This document shows, one piece after another, positions 9,326-18,534 of a stretch of 60,162 bases of DNA. The stretch spans positions 1 through 60,162 of the forward strand of contig NZ_AUDD01000016.1 in assembly GCF_000425285.1 (NCBI RefSeq). Reading direction: 5' to 3'. This DNA comes from Acidipropionibacterium jensenii DSM 20535. GTDB taxonomy: Bacteria; Actinomycetota; Actinomycetes; Propionibacteriales; Propionibacteriaceae. Each line of letters begins with the position of its first letter. The first letter of the stretch is position 1. The notes below the pieces were generated by a model. It was not told the DNA's origin and did not search any database. It worked only from the letters and a program-made list of their open reading frames with translations. A program made the translations under genes and the position numbers.

Positions 9326-10228
9326 CTACACCTTCAGGTACTTCCTGGTGGCCACGAAGGCCGGTAGCACCGACAGCAGGATCGACACGACAAGGACCGC
9401 GCCCATCGCCAGGAGCGCCTGGTGCCACCCGATCCACACGATGGTGGTGATCGAGGCAGCCGCCTTCTTGATGATGATGAAGTACACCCCCAGCGCCAGT
9501 GACCCGCTGGCGAGAATGCCACCGATCAGACCCGCCACCAGTGACTCCAGCAGGAAGGGAGTGAGGATGTAGGCGTTCGAGGCGCCCACCAGTCTCATGA
9601 TGCCGAGCTCCCTCCGTCTGGAGAAGGCCGCCATCCGGATGGTGTTGCCGATCTGCAGGGCGGCGGCCACCAGCAGCAGCACCGACATTCCGAGGGTCCC
9701 CCACTTCAGGGCATTGAGCCACAGGAACAGTGGGTCGAGCACCGGGTGCAGATCAAGGACGGCCTGCACCCCTGGTAGTCCCTTGGCCTGTGTCACCACC
9801 CCCTCGTACTGCTGGGGATCCTTGAGTTTGACGCGGAAGGAGTCCTGAATGGTGGCCTCGGTGAGGACATCCTTGACCGGCGAGTCCTTGTAGACCCGCT
9901 GGTACTCCTGATAGGCCTCGTGCTTGGACTCGTAGTAGACCTTCTCGACCTGGGGATTGGCCTCCAGGGCCTGCCGGATCGCGTCCTTCTGGGCCTGGGT
10001 CGCCCCCTGCCCGGAGGTGCACTGGCCGCCATCAACATTGGGCACGCACAGGAAGACCGAGACCTCGATCTTGTCGTACCACTTGCCCTTGACCAGATCG
10101 ACCTGCTGGGTGGCCAGCAGAGCGGCACCGAACAGGGACAACGACACCCACATCGTCACGATCACGGCGACCGTCATGGTGAGGTTTCGACGGAGGCCGG
10201 TCCAGGTCTCTCTCAGGGTGTGACGCAT
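9326..10228 (-). CDS. ftsX: cell division protein FtsX
   Basis: Membrane partner of the FtsE ATPase. The complex signals across the membrane to activate peptidoglycan hydrolases at the septum (in mycobacteria FtsX contacts RipC). The 300 residues show one N-terminal transmembrane helix (about 20-42), an extracellular domain of roughly 130 residues, and three further helices in the last 130 residues, the usual FtsX topology. The extracellular part contains two cysteines (in FLCVPNVDGGQC) that could form a disulfide. It follows ftsE after 86 bases in which I see no gene. Confidence 0.93.
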   Translation of the reverse strand: MRHTLRETWTGLRRNLTMTVAVIVTMWVSLSLFGAALLATQQVDLVKGKWYDKIEVSVFLCVPNVDGGQCTSGQGATQAQKDAIRQALEANPQVEKVYYESKHEAYQEYQRVYKDSPVKDVLTEATIQDSFRVKLKDPQQYEGVVTQAKGLPGVQAVLDLHPVLDPLFLWLNALKWGTLGMSVLLLVAAALQIGNTIRMAAFSRRRELGIMRLVGASNAYILTPFLLESLVAGLIGGILASGSLALGVYFIIIKKAAASITTIVWIGWHQALLAMGAVLVVSILLSVLPAFVATRKYLKV

Positions 10229-10314
10229 GAATGGTCTTCCTCGGTATCAGTCGGGTCGGAGTATCTGGATGGTGCGCCGACAGTCATCGGCGCCTCGGTC
10301 TGAGGGGCATCCGC

Positions 10315-11001
10315 TCAGGCGGTGCCGTAGACGCCCTCACGCTGGTCCCGGACCACCAGGCCGGAGTCGAGCTCGATGACCCGCCGGCGCATCTGGTCGA
10401 CGATCGTGGAGTCATGGGTGGCCATGATGACCGTCGTGCCGGTCCGGTTGATCCGGTCCAGCAGTTTCATGATCCCCACGCTGGTGGCGGGGTCGAGGTT
10501 TCCGGTCGGCTCGTCGGCGATGAGGATCTTCGGCCGGTTCGCGAAGGCCCGAGCCACCGCGACCCGCTGCTGCTCGCCGCCCGACAGCTCGTCTGGCATC
10601 CGCCGGTCCTTGCCCTCCAGCCCGACCAGGTCGAGGATCTCGGGCACGACCTTCTTGATCTCCCGGGTCGGTCTGCCGATCACCTGGAGGGCGAAGGCCA
10701 CGTTCTCGTAGACGGTCTTGCCCGGCAGCAGCCGGAAGTCCTGGAAGACCGTGCCGATCTGGCGGCGCAGGGCGGGAACCTTCCAGCTGTGCAGGGTGGA
10801 CAGGTCCTTTCCGGCCACGTAGACGGTGCCCTTGGTCGGCCGGTACTCACGCAGGATGAGCCTGATGAAGGTCGACTTGCCGGAACCGGACTGACCGACC
10901 AGGAAGACGAACTCTCCCTTGTCGATGTCGACGTTGACACCTTTGAGAGCCGGCTTGACCTGTCCCTCGTAGACCTTGGTGACATTGTCGAAGGTGATCA
11001 A
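10315..11001 (-). CDS. ftsE: cell division ATP-binding protein FtsE
   Basis: The ABC-type ATPase that drives conformational signalling through FtsX. Walker A is GQSGSGKST (36-44), the ABC signature is LSGGEQQR, and Walker B is ILIADEPTG followed by the D-loop NLDP. Length 228 residues, typical. It stands between prfB and ftsX, the common actinobacterial order. The 176 bases between ftsE and prfB (11002-11177) hold no gene; they contain a 15-base palindrome CTGAGAATTTCTCAG at 11089-11103 that might be an operator. Confidence 0.95.
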   Translation of the reverse strand: MITFDNVTKVYEGQVKPALKGVNVDIDKGEFVFLVGQSGSGKSTFIRLILREYRPTKGTVYVAGKDLSTLHSWKVPALRRQIGTVFQDFRLLPGKTVYENVAFALQVIGRPTREIKKVVPEILDLVGLEGKDRRMPDELSGGEQQRVAVARAFANRPKILIADEPTGNLDPATSVGIMKLLDRINRTGTTVIMATHDSTIVDQMRRRVIELDSGLVVRDQREGVYGTA

Positions 11002-11177
11002 CGGACCGTCCTTGGGTTGACGCCGTCGCCGGCGGGTGGAATCGCGATGATGCGGCCCGTCCGGTGGCAGCGACGGAACCGCAAGTTCCTGAGAATTTCT
11101 CAGTTCACTGGTACCGAGTCTATGAGAAGACGCTCTGTGAGCAAGTCAGACTCGCCCAAGTATCTGCCCAGAGAGTC

Positions 11178-12284
11178 TCACTCGTCGGCCTGGCTGCGGC
11201 GCCAACGGATGCCGGCGTCGATGAAGTTGTCGATGTCGCCGTCGAAGACGGCGTCGGTGTTGCCCACCTCGTAGTTGGTCCTCAGGTCCTTGACCATCTG
11301 GTAGGGGTGCAGCACGTAGGACCGCATCTGGGCGCCCCAGGAGTTGCCCTCCGACTTCAGCGAGTTCATCTCGGCCTCCTGATCGGCGCGAGCCTTCTCC
11401 AGCAGCTTGGCCTGCAGGACGCGCATGGCGGCGGCCTTGTTCTGGATCTGGGAGCGCTCGTTCTGGCAGCTCACCACGATGCCGGTGGGCAGGTGGGTCA
11501 AGCGGACCGCGGAGTCGGTGGTGTTGACCCCCTGGCCGCCCGGTCCCGAGGCGTGGAAGACGTCGACCCGCAGGTCGGACTCCGGGATGTCGACGTGGTC
11601 GGCCTCCTCGACGACGGGCAGCACCTCCACCCCGGCGAAGGAGGTCTGGCGGCGGCCCTGGTTGTCGAAGGGGCTGATCCGGACCAGCCGATGGGTGCCC
11701 TGCTCGACCGACAGCGTCCCGTAGGCGAAGGGGGCGTGGACGATGAATGTCGCCGACTTGATGCCGGCCTCCTCGGCGTAGGAGGTGTCGAGCACCTCGA
11801 CCGGGTACTCGTGGCGCTCGGCCCACCGCAGATACATCCGCAGCAGCATCTCGGCGAAGTCCGCGGCATCGACGCCACCGGCCTCCGAACGGATGGTCAT
11901 CACGGCCTCGCGCTCGTCATAGGGGCCAGACAGCAGGGTGCGCACCTCCAGCGCGTCGATCTCGGTCTGCAGCGCGCCGAGCTCGGCCTCCGCCTCGGTG
12001 GCCGAGTCCTTGTCACCGTCCTCGGCGGCGAACTCCAGAAGCACCTGGACGTCGTCGATCCGGGAGCGCAGGGTGTTGAGACGATCGACCTGGGACTGCA
12101 GGGCCGACAGTTTGGAGGTCACCTGCTGGGCGTGCTCCTGGTCGTCCCAGAGGTCCGGTGCGGCGACCTCCTTCTCGAGCTCGACGATCTCCTGCCGTTT
12201 CGCGGTGGGGTCGAGCACGGACTCGATGGACGCCAGGGAGTGGTCCAGGGCGTCGGCTGTCTGCTGAAGGTCTACAAGTGCCAC
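11178..12284 (-). CDS. prfB: peptide chain release factor 2
   Basis: Recognises UGA and UAA stop codons and releases the finished chain. The tripeptide that reads UGA is present as SPF (204-206), which separates RF2 from RF1 (PxT), and the catalytic GGQ is at 249-251. Length 368 residues. I start it at the GTG at 12284, which gives the usual N-terminus ([14 protein letters not shown]); TAGGAT ends eight bases upstream. The gene is one uninterrupted frame, so the autoregulatory +1 frameshift of E. coli prfB is missing. Confidence 0.95.
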   Translation of the reverse strand: MALVDLQQTADALDHSLASIESVLDPTAKRQEIVELEKEVAAPDLWDDQEHAQQVTSKLSALQSQVDRLNTLRSRIDDVQVLLEFAAEDGDKDSATEAEAELGALQTEIDALEVRTLLSGPYDEREAVMTIRSEAGGVDAADFAEMLLRMYLRWAERHEYPVEVLDTSYAEEAGIKSATFIVHAPFAYGTLSVEQGTHRLVRISPFDNQGRRQTSFAGVEVLPVVEEADHVDIPESDLRVDVFHASGPGGQGVNTTDSAVRLTHLPTGIVVSCQNERSQIQNKAAAMRVLQAKLLEKARADQEAEMNSLKSEGNSWGAQMRSYVLHPYQMVKDLRTNYEVGNTDAVFDGDIDNFIDAGIRWRRSQADE

Positions 12285-12368
12285 GGCGGGCCATCCTACC
12301 GTGCCGTTGGCCCGGGTCCTGGGATCCAGTCCCGGTGAGGGCGATGGGTCCAGCGGTGAGGACAGCGA

Positions 12369-12374
12369 TATGGT
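12369..12374 (+). promoter_or_regulatory. Candidate -10 box of tRNA-Val
   Basis: TATGGT lies 22 bases before the mature tRNA-Val 5' end. No convincing -35 box accompanies it. Confidence 0.35.
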
Positions 12375-12395
12375 GTCCTGCGTCTCGGCACCCCG

Positions 12396-12469
12396 GGGCA
12401 CATAGCTCAGTTGGTCAGAGCGCCTGCCTTACACGCTGGAGGTCGCCGGTTCGAGCCCGGCTGTGCCCA
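12396..12469 (+). tRNA. tRNA-Val (anticodon UAC)
   Basis: Cloverleaf: acceptor GGGCACA/TGTGCCC, D-arm GCTC/GAGC, T-arm GCCGG TTCGAGC CCGGC, anticodon loop CTTACAC giving anticodon TAC. CCA is not encoded in full. The anticodon stem (CCTGC with GCTGG) has a T-T mismatch at its middle pair, which is unusual; the other arms are regular. Confidence 0.92.
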
Positions 12470-12566
12470 CCGAACACCAGTTGAGACTCGCCGTGCGGTT
12501 CCTGTCGCGGCGGCCCGGGGACCCATATGCTGCTTCCAAGATTCAGAGCCGATCGACTGGAGCGAC

Positions 12567-13136
12567 ATGACCAATCCCCCGTTGAATCCCGATGACCCGA
12601 ACGGCCAGCAGCCGCCATCCCCCTACGATCAGTACGCCGGTGCGCAGGATCCCTACTCGCAGAATCCGTACCCGCAGGATCCCTACCAGCAGGGTCCATA
12701 TCAGCAGAACCCCTACGGGGCGGCGGGACCGGCCGGTGGCAGACCGCGGCCCTCGGTGACCTTCCAGCAGGCCATCGAGTTGTTCTTCAAGAACTACGCG
12801 GTGTTCAACGGGAGGGCCTCTCGCTCGGAGTACTGGTGGGTGGCTCTCTTCACCTTCCTGGTCAACGCGGTCCTCAACGGCCTCGCGCGCTCGATCGGCG
12901 ACTCCGGGTCAATGGCTCTGACGGTGGTGAGCAGTCTGTGGAGCCTGGCGATCCTGGTCCCCTCGCTGGCCATCTGCTGGCGCCGCCTCCACGACACGGG
13001 CCGGCCCGGCGGCTGGTTCTTCATCGTCCTGATCCCGATCGTCGGGTGGATCATCCTCATCGTCTTCCTGGCCGGCCCCTCCCGGCAGGACGCGTGGCAG
13101 CGCTTCGACAACGGCACGCTGCCCGTCGAGAGTTGA
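12567..13136 (+). CDS. DUF805 membrane protein with Pro/Gln/Tyr-rich tail
   Basis: A 189-residue protein. The first 60 residues are low-complexity and rich in Asp-Pro-Tyr and Gln-Asn-Pro-Tyr repeats. Residues about 68-187 form a DUF805 domain with the diagnostic [19 protein letters not shown] entry, several membrane helices and the WRRLHDTGRPG loop. DUF805 proteins are small integral membrane proteins of unknown function. The start at 12567 has GGAG upstream. The open frame runs back through the tRNA gene, but that part is not coding. A close paralog follows immediately. Confidence 0.85.
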   Translation: MTNPPLNPDDPNGQQPPSPYDQYAGAQDPYSQNPYPQDPYQQGPYQQNPYGAAGPAGGRPRPSVTFQQAIELFFKNYAVFNGRASRSEYWWVALFTFLVNAVLNGLARSIGDSGSMALTVVSSLWSLAILVPSLAICWRRLHDTGRPGGWFFIVLIPIVGWIILIVFLAGPSRQDAWQRFDNGTLPVES

Positions 13137-13157
13137 GTCTCTGGTCCTCATCGTGGT

Positions 13158-13185
13158 GCAGGGGTCGCGTGGATGCGGCCCCTGC
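13158..13185 (+). terminator. Possible terminator hairpin
   Basis: GCAGGGG pairs with CCCCTGC around a 14-base loop, just downstream of the first DUF805 gene. There is no T-run, so termination would be weak. Confidence 0.4.
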
Positions 13186-13260
13186 TGGCGTCTTCGCGGG
13201 TTCTGATGGGGGCTGAGACCGTTAGCATGGGCCCGTCCGTCTTGCAGTGAAGGAGTGAGT

Positions 13261-14154
13261 ATGTCGAACCAGCCGTGGGGATCCTACGATCCGAACGCCC
13301 AGGGCAATGGGCAGCAACCCGCGCAGGATCCGTACCAGAACCCGCAGGATCCCTACCAGAGTCAGCACAGCGCCGACCCGTCCTCCCAACCTGCCTCCAA
13401 CGCAGATTCCTACGGCCAGCAGGGATACGACGCCCAGCAGTACGGCCAGTCCGGGTACGGCCAGCAGGGATACGACCCGCAGCAGGGTCAGCCCGGGTAC
13501 GGCCAGCAGGGGGCCTACGGCCAGCCCAGCCCCTACGACTCCCAGCAGCAGTACGGCCAACCCCAGAGTTCGCCCTACGGCCAGCCGCCGGCCCCCTATC
13601 AGCCGGCCCCCTACGGTCAGAGCGGCTACGGCCAGGACCTCTACGGCCAGAACCCGTACGCCGCGTTCACCGGACCGGGAGCCGGTCGTCCGCGCCCCTC
13701 GGTGGACTTCGTGACGGCCATCAAGCTGTTCTTCAAGAACTACGCGGTCTTCAGTGGAAGGGCCTCCCGGTCGGAGTACTGGTGGGTGAGCCTCTTCCTC
13801 GGCCTGGTGTACATCGTCTGGGGGATCCTCTTCGGGATCGCCGGCGGGTTCGCCCTGGCGATGTCGAGCACCGATCCCTACGGGACCACCACCTCCAGCA
13901 CGGCCAGCAACGGACTCGGCGCCGGGTTCATTTTTCTCATGATCCTCGGGATACTGATGTGGCTCGCGGTGATCGTGCCGAGTCTGGCGATCACCTGGCG
14001 GCGTTTCCACGACACCGACAAGTCGGGCGCCTTCTACTTCCTCAGCCTCATCCCCTACGTCGGTGGGATCATCGTCATCGTCCTGCTGGCTCTGGCTCCG
14101 GTCCCCACCGCCTGGCAGCGCTGGGACAACGGACAGCTGCCCGTTGAGAGCTGA
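13261..14154 (+). CDS. DUF805 membrane protein with long Gly/Gln/Tyr-rich tail (paralog)
   Basis: A 297-residue paralog of the preceding gene. The N-terminal tail is about 140 residues long and is built from repeats of the type [12 protein letters not shown] and SPYG, resembling prion-like or elastic low-complexity segments. It is followed by a DUF805 domain ([19 protein letters not shown] start, [11 protein letters not shown] loop). The ATG at 13261 has GAAGGAG six bases upstream; a GTG at 13255 would touch that site. Both genes share the RPRPS linker before the domain, so they arose by duplication with later expansion of the tail. Function unknown. Confidence 0.85.
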   Translation: MSNQPWGSYDPNAQGNGQQPAQDPYQNPQDPYQSQHSADPSSQPASNADSYGQQGYDAQQYGQSGYGQQGYDPQQGQPGYGQQGAYGQPSPYDSQQQYGQPQSSPYGQPPAPYQPAPYGQSGYGQDLYGQNPYAAFTGPGAGRPRPSVDFVTAIKLFFKNYAVFSGRASRSEYWWVSLFLGLVYIVWGILFGIAGGFALAMSSTDPYGTTTSSTASNGLGAGFIFLMILGILMWLAVIVPSLAITWRRFHDTDKSGAFYFLSLIPYVGGIIVIVLLALAPVPTAWQRWDNGQLPVES

Positions 14155-14176
14155 GCCAGCTGAGCCTCACAGGCAT

Positions 14177-14216
14177 GCAGCGGGGCCCCGGACCACTCGG
14201 TCCGGGGCCCCGCTGC
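14177..14216. terminator. Strong bidirectional hairpin
   Basis: A perfect 18-bp GC-rich stem (14177-14194 with 14199-14216) closes a 4-base ACTC loop. It lies between the ends of the convergent DUF805 and ftsK genes, so it can end both transcripts. No T-run follows. Confidence 0.75.
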
Positions 14217-14298
14217 ATCCCCGCTGCGATCGACGGATGGCGCACGGCGACAGCGCCATCGCCACAGCAGACAGTGCACAGCCCCAGCAGACAGGGCC

Positions 14299-16896
14299 TC
14301 AGCCCTCGGCCTGGAGATTGGCCAGGACGTCGTCCAGATCGTCGGGCTGCACCAGGACGTCACGCGGCTTGGACCCCTCCGAGGGGCCGACCACCTTGCG
14401 GGTCTCCAGGATGTCCATCAGCCGACCGGCCTTCGCGAATCCGACCCGGAGTTTGCGCTGAAGCATCGAGGTCGAGCCGAGCTGCAGTTCGACGACCAGC
14501 TTGGCGGCCTCCAGGACCAGCTCCAGATCGTCTCCGATGTCCTCGGCCACCGCCTTCTCGGCGACCGGAGCGGCGACGTCGTCACGGTAGTGGGCCGCCA
14601 TCTGCTCCTTGACGTGCTCGACGACGGCGTGAATCTCCTTGTCGGAGACCCAGGAGCCCTGCACACGGACGGGCTTGGAGACCCCCATCGGCAGGAACAG
14701 CCCGTCGCCCTGGCCGACCAGCTTCTCCGCACCGGGCTGGTCCAGGATGACCCGGGAGTCGGTCATCGAGGAGGTCGCGAAGGCCAGCCGGGAGGGCACA
14801 TTGGCCTTGATGAGCCCGGTGACGACGTCTGTAGAGGGCCGCTGGGTGGCCAGCACGAGATGGATCCCGGCGGCACGGGCCAGCTGGGTGATGCGCACGA
14901 TGGAGTCCTCGACGTCGCGCGGGGCGACCAGCATGAGGTCGGCGAGCTCGTCGACCACCACCAGCAGGTACGGGTAGGGGGCCAGCACCCGCTGGGAGCC
15001 CTCGGGCAGCTTCACCTGTCCGGCCCGCACCGCCTTGTTGAAGTCCTTGACATGGCGGAATCCGAAGGCGGCCAGGTCGTCGTACCGCTGGTCCATCTCG
15101 CGGACCACCCACTGGAGGGCCTCCGCGGCCTTCTTGGCGCTGGTGATGATCGGCGTCACCAGGTGCGGGATGCCCTCGTACTGGTTGAGCTCGACCCGCT
15201 TGGGGTCGACCAGCATCATCCGGACATCCTCGGGGGTGGCGCGCATCATCACCGAGGTGATGAGGGAGTTCACGAAGCTCGACTTGCCCGATCCGGTGGC
15301 CCCGGCCACCAGCAGGTGGGGCATCTTGGCGACGTTGGCGATGACATATCCGCCCTCGACGTCCTTGCCGAGTCCCACCACCAGCGGGTTGTGGTCGTTG
15401 CGGGCCTTCGGGGAGCGCAGGACGTCCCCCAGCGAGACGACCTCCTTGTCGGTGTTGGGGATCTCGACGCCGATCGCCGACTTGCCCGGGATCGGGGAGA
15501 GGATCCGCACATCCGGGGAGGCGACGGCGTAGGCGATGTTGCGGCTCAGGGCGGTGACCTTCTCCACCTTGATGCCGGCCCCCAGTTCCACCTCGTAGCG
15601 GGTCACCGTCGGGCCGCGGGAATACCCGGTGACCTGGGCGTCGATGCCGAACTCGGAGAACACCCCCTGGAGCTTGGCCACCACCGCGTCCGAGGCCTCG
15701 GTGCGCGCCTTGGGCACCGATCCGGGCACCAGCAGATCGGCGGGCGGCAGGGTGTAGGAGATGTCTCCGGACAGCTGGAGCTGCTCCCCTCCGGCCGGAA
15801 TCGGGTCGGCCTCGACGGGGGCGGGGTCGGCGTGTTCATGGACCGTGAATCCCTGGGGCAGGCCGGCGGTGGTCCGCTCGGCGGTGCCATCGGGGTGTGC
15901 GGTGCCAGTGGGCTGTGCGGAGCCCGGCCTGCTCGGCTGGGCCGACTGGGCCGGCGTCGCGGAGCTCGCCTCAGGGCTCAGGGAGTCGTAGTCGAAGACC
16001 TCGTCGTTCCTGGACGGCCGGCTCCGGCGCCTCTTCCTCCGGGGCACGACCTCCTCGACGGCATTGGCCGGATGGGCGGCCATGTCAAGGGTGGGGGTGT
16101 CGTCGTCGGACAGCAGCGGGGTCTCGTAGGCCTCGCGGGACTCGGCCTCCTCCTCACGACTCTCGATGCGCTGCTGCCTGGCGGTGCGCAACCGGGCCAC
16201 CGAGTCGAGGAGGGGCTGGCCGACGATGATGACGATGCCCAGCCCGGCGAGCGCGATGAGCAGCGGGACGGCGGCCCAGACCGTCAGCAGGTCCGCGAAG
16301 AAGCTCGAGGAGATGAACCCGAGAACGCCGCCGGCGGCCCTCACCCGGTCCATCTGGTCGGGCCGGGGCAGGCCGTCGGAGATGTTGACGACGCCGAGCA
16401 CCCCGAGGAAGAGCAGTGACCAGCCGATCAGCTGGCGCCCGGTGGGGCCGTTGCGGTCGGGGTGACGGAAGGTGCGCCAGCACATCACCAGACCGAACAG
16501 CGGCAGCGCGTAGGACAGCGAACCGAAGATGGTGGAGACCCCGACCCGGATGAGGTGGCCGAAGGCACCCGGCAGCTGGAACCAGAAGGCGATCGTCACC
16601 AGCAGGGTGATCAGCAGCAGGAGCAGCCCGGAGCCGTCGCGGCGACGCTCGGGATCGACGACCCGCCGACCGATCCTGCGCACCGCCCCGCCGACCAGAT
16701 GGGCGATTCCCGACCAGGTGGCGGCCAGGGCCCGGGCGACGGGGTTCTCACGGCTCGTCGAGGTGCTCGCCCGCCCGGACCGGGGCCTGGAAGTCGTCTT
16801 CTTCCTGCTGCCCCCGGAACGCGCGGTCCCGCGACTCGACGACTTCTTGGCCGAGCTGCTGCGGGACCGCGTCGGGGAAGACACACGAGTCGCCAT
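14299..16896 (-). CDS. ftsK: DNA translocase FtsK
   Basis: Septum-anchored motor that pumps chromosome ends apart and activates XerCD recombination at dif. Order along about 865 residues: a basic Ser/Arg-rich N-terminus, four membrane helices within roughly residues 85-250, an acidic/Pro linker, the RecA-like motor with Walker A GATGSGKSS near residue 532 and Walker B in LLVVVDELADLM, and a C-terminal winged-helix gamma domain (last 75 residues, ending in the DILETRKVVGPSEGSKPRDVLV segment) that reads KOPS. The ATG at 16896 lacks a Shine-Dalgarno but has TAGCCT seven bases upstream, suggesting a leaderless message. thiL ends 105 bases upstream. Confidence 0.94.
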   Translation of the reverse strand: MATRVSSPTRSRSSSAKKSSSRGTARSGGSRKKTTSRPRSGRASTSTSRENPVARALAATWSGIAHLVGGAVRRIGRRVVDPERRRDGSGLLLLLITLLVTIAFWFQLPGAFGHLIRVGVSTIFGSLSYALPLFGLVMCWRTFRHPDRNGPTGRQLIGWSLLFLGVLGVVNISDGLPRPDQMDRVRAAGGVLGFISSSFFADLLTVWAAVPLLIALAGLGIVIIVGQPLLDSVARLRTARQQRIESREEEAESREAYETPLLSDDDTPTLDMAAHPANAVEEVVPRRKRRRSRPSRNDEVFDYDSLSPEASSATPAQSAQPSRPGSAQPTGTAHPDGTAERTTAGLPQGFTVHEHADPAPVEADPIPAGGEQLQLSGDISYTLPPADLLVPGSVPKARTEASDAVVAKLQGVFSEFGIDAQVTGYSRGPTVTRYEVELGAGIKVEKVTALSRNIAYAVASPDVRILSPIPGKSAIGVEIPNTDKEVVSLGDVLRSPKARNDHNPLVVGLGKDVEGGYVIANVAKMPHLLVAGATGSGKSSFVNSLITSVMMRATPEDVRMMLVDPKRVELNQYEGIPHLVTPIITSAKKAAEALQWVVREMDQRYDDLAAFGFRHVKDFNKAVRAGQVKLPEGSQRVLAPYPYLLVVVDELADLMLVAPRDVEDSIVRITQLARAAGIHLVLATQRPSTDVVTGLIKANVPSRLAFATSSMTDSRVILDQPGAEKLVGQGDGLFLPMGVSKPVRVQGSWVSDKEIHAVVEHVKEQMAAHYRDDVAAPVAEKAVAEDIGDDLELVLEAAKLVVELQLGSTSMLQRKLRVGFAKAGRLMDILETRKVVGPSEGSKPRDVLVQPDDLDDVLANLQAEG

Positions 16897-17001
16897 GCCA
16901 TCGAGGCTAGCAATCAGGGGCGTCGATCCGGTCAGCCCGCGCCGCTCGGGCGCACATTGGCCGGCTACCGGTCGGGGTCCCACCGCGGTGTCCCGCGGGA
17001 A

Positions 17002-17961
17002 TCAGAAGTGGGTCCAGCCGCCGGGATGCTCCCAGGGCTGACCGTCGACCAGGACGGTGGGCTCGGGGGCGTCCTGGGGATCCAGCACCCGCCCGATGAC
17101 CTGCCAGTCGTCGGGCACCGTGCCGGGGGCGAAGGTGGCGGCCAGGGCGTGGTCCTCCCCGCCACCGAGCACCCAGAGCATCGGGTCCAGTCCGGTGGCC
17201 ATCCCGACCGTGACAATCGGCTCGGCGACGTCCAGCCGGGCGGTGTCGATGTCGATGGCGAATCCGGAGGCGTCGGCGATGTGACCCAGATCGGCGACCA
17301 GTCCGTCGGAGAGGTCGATCATCGCGTGGGCCCCGGCCAGTGCGGCCTGGCGGCCCGCCCCATAGGCGACCTCGGGGCACCGCTGGGCGTCGACCACCGC
17401 CCGGGGGGAGCGGAACCCGCGTCCCAGCACGACCAGTCCGGCAGCCGCCCAGCCCAGCCGGCCGCGGATCGCCACCACGTCCCCGGGGACCGCGCCGTCG
17501 CGCCGCACCGGGGCCAGACCGGCGGTCTGGCCGATCACGGTGATGGAGATGGTCACGACGGGCCCGCCGGTGGTGTCCCCGCCGACCACGCTCACCCCCG
17601 CCAGGGCGGACTCCTCGCGCATCCCGGTCATGCACTCGCGGGCCCAGCTGGCCGGCAGGTCCCCCGGCGCGCTGAGACCAACCACCAGGGCGACCGGCAC
17701 CGCACCCATCGCCTCGATGTCGGCCACGTTGACCGCCACCGACTTGCGTCCGACGTCCTCGGCCTCCGACCAGCTGCGCCGGAAGTGCACTCCTTCGACC
17801 AGGACGTCGGTGGAGACCACCGCGGAGCCGTCCACCAGGAAGACGGCGCCGTCGTCCCCGGGGCCCACCGAGATCGCCGGCGAGGAGGGGAGGTCTCTCA
17901 CCAGTGAGGCGATGAGGGGGAACTCCCCCACCTGCGCGATGGTCGGTCCCGTACTGCTCAT
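17002..17961 (-). CDS. thiL: thiamine-monophosphate kinase
   Basis: Phosphorylates thiamine monophosphate to the cofactor thiamine diphosphate. It belongs to the PurM/AIR-synthase superfamily, shown by GDDGAV near residue 34, STDVLVEGVHF, the VNVADIEAMGA segment and GLVADLGH. Length 319 residues, normal. The ATG at 17961 has AGGAGA upstream; an earlier in-frame ATG would add 11 residues. Divergent to the DUF3515 lipoprotein gene, a pairing seen widely in Actinobacteria near ddl. No TPP riboswitch precedes it. Confidence 0.93.
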   Translation of the reverse strand: MSSTGPTIAQVGEFPLIASLVRDLPSSPAISVGPGDDGAVFLVDGSAVVSTDVLVEGVHFRRSWSEAEDVGRKSVAVNVADIEAMGAVPVALVVGLSAPGDLPASWARECMTGMREESALAGVSVVGGDTTGGPVVTISITVIGQTAGLAPVRRDGAVPGDVVAIRGRLGWAAAGLVVLGRGFRSPRAVVDAQRCPEVAYGAGRQAALAGAHAMIDLSDGLVADLGHIADASGFAIDIDTARLDVAEPIVTVGMATGLDPMLWVLGGGEDHALAATFAPGTVPDDWQVIGRVLDPQDAPEPTVLVDGQPWEHPGGWTHF

Positions 17962-17997
17962 GGCGTCTCCTGGGGGGTCGTGCGACTGAGTCACCTA

Positions 17998-18007
17998 ACG
18001 CTAGCGT
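17998..18007. promoter_or_regulatory. Palindromic dual -10 element (thiL / DUF3515)
   Basis: ACGCTAGCGT is a perfect palindrome that presents TAGCGT on both strands. On the plus strand TAGCGT ends six bases before the ATG of the lipoprotein gene. On the minus strand it lies upstream of thiL. One element could serve two divergent start points. Confidence 0.45.
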
Positions 18008-18013
18008 GCAGTC

Positions 18014-18520
18014 ATGACCTTGATGTGGACCAGGTGGCCGGTGCGGGCCCGTCCGGTGAGACTGGCCCGCTCGGTGGCGCTGGCCGGATGGGCGGTGCTG
18101 GTGGGGTGCGTGGCCCTCGCCGGGTGTTCACCGAGCGGTGCCCGGCCGGTGGCCGAGCCCTCCCCCACCGGATCGGTGGCCGACTCCTGCGCCTCCGTGA
18201 TGAGCGCCCTGCCGGCCAGGGTGGCCGGCCTGGAACGCTCCGAGACCACCGCCCGCACGGCGTCCTGGGGGGATCCGGCGATCATCCTGCGGTGCGGGGT
18301 GGACCGCCCCGAGGGCCTCACCGCGACCTCGAGGTGCGACGAGGTGAACCAGGTGGGCTGGTTCACCGAGGAGTTCACCCAGGCCCGGCGGTTCACCACG
18401 ATCGGTCGGGTGGGGTATGTCGAGGTGACGGTCCCCCAGGTCCATGCGCCGGCGGCCGATGCCCTGGTGGATCTGGCTCCGGCGGTTCGCGAGATGGCCT
18501 CGGTGCACGCCTGCCAGTAG
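18014..18520 (+). CDS. DUF3515 family lipoprotein
   Basis: A 168-residue exported lipoprotein. A basic start, a hydrophobic helix and the lipobox LAGC put the lipidated cysteine at about residue 38. The mature part is short, with three further cysteines (in DSCAS, ILRCG and VHACQ) and a conserved core beginning at RCGVDRPEGL. DUF3515 has no assigned function; it is found next to thiL and ddl in many Actinobacteria, as here, which suggests an envelope role. No Shine-Dalgarno; the TAGCGT box six bases before ATG suggests a leaderless message. Confidence 0.85.
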   Translation: MTLMWTRWPVRARPVRLARSVALAGWAVLVGCVALAGCSPSGARPVAEPSPTGSVADSCASVMSALPARVAGLERSETTARTASWGDPAIILRCGVDRPEGLTATSRCDEVNQVGWFTEEFTQARRFTTIGRVGYVEVTVPQVHAPAADALVDLAPAVREMASVHACQ

Positions 18521-18534
18521 TCCCTGCCGGGCCC

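Noticed and set aside
11178-12284. Programmed +1 frameshift in prfB
   Set aside because: The gene is one continuous frame with SPF and GGQ; no internal UGA or slippery site is present.
12285-12401. N-terminal extension of prfB up to 12401
   Set aside because: The added residues are unlike any RF2 and would overlap the tRNA-Val gene on the other strand. The GTG at 12284 gives the family N-terminus.
12411-13136. Long version of the first DUF805 protein starting inside tRNA-Val
   Set aside because: The first 52 residues would be translated from the tRNA gene; a proper start with GGAG exists at 12567.
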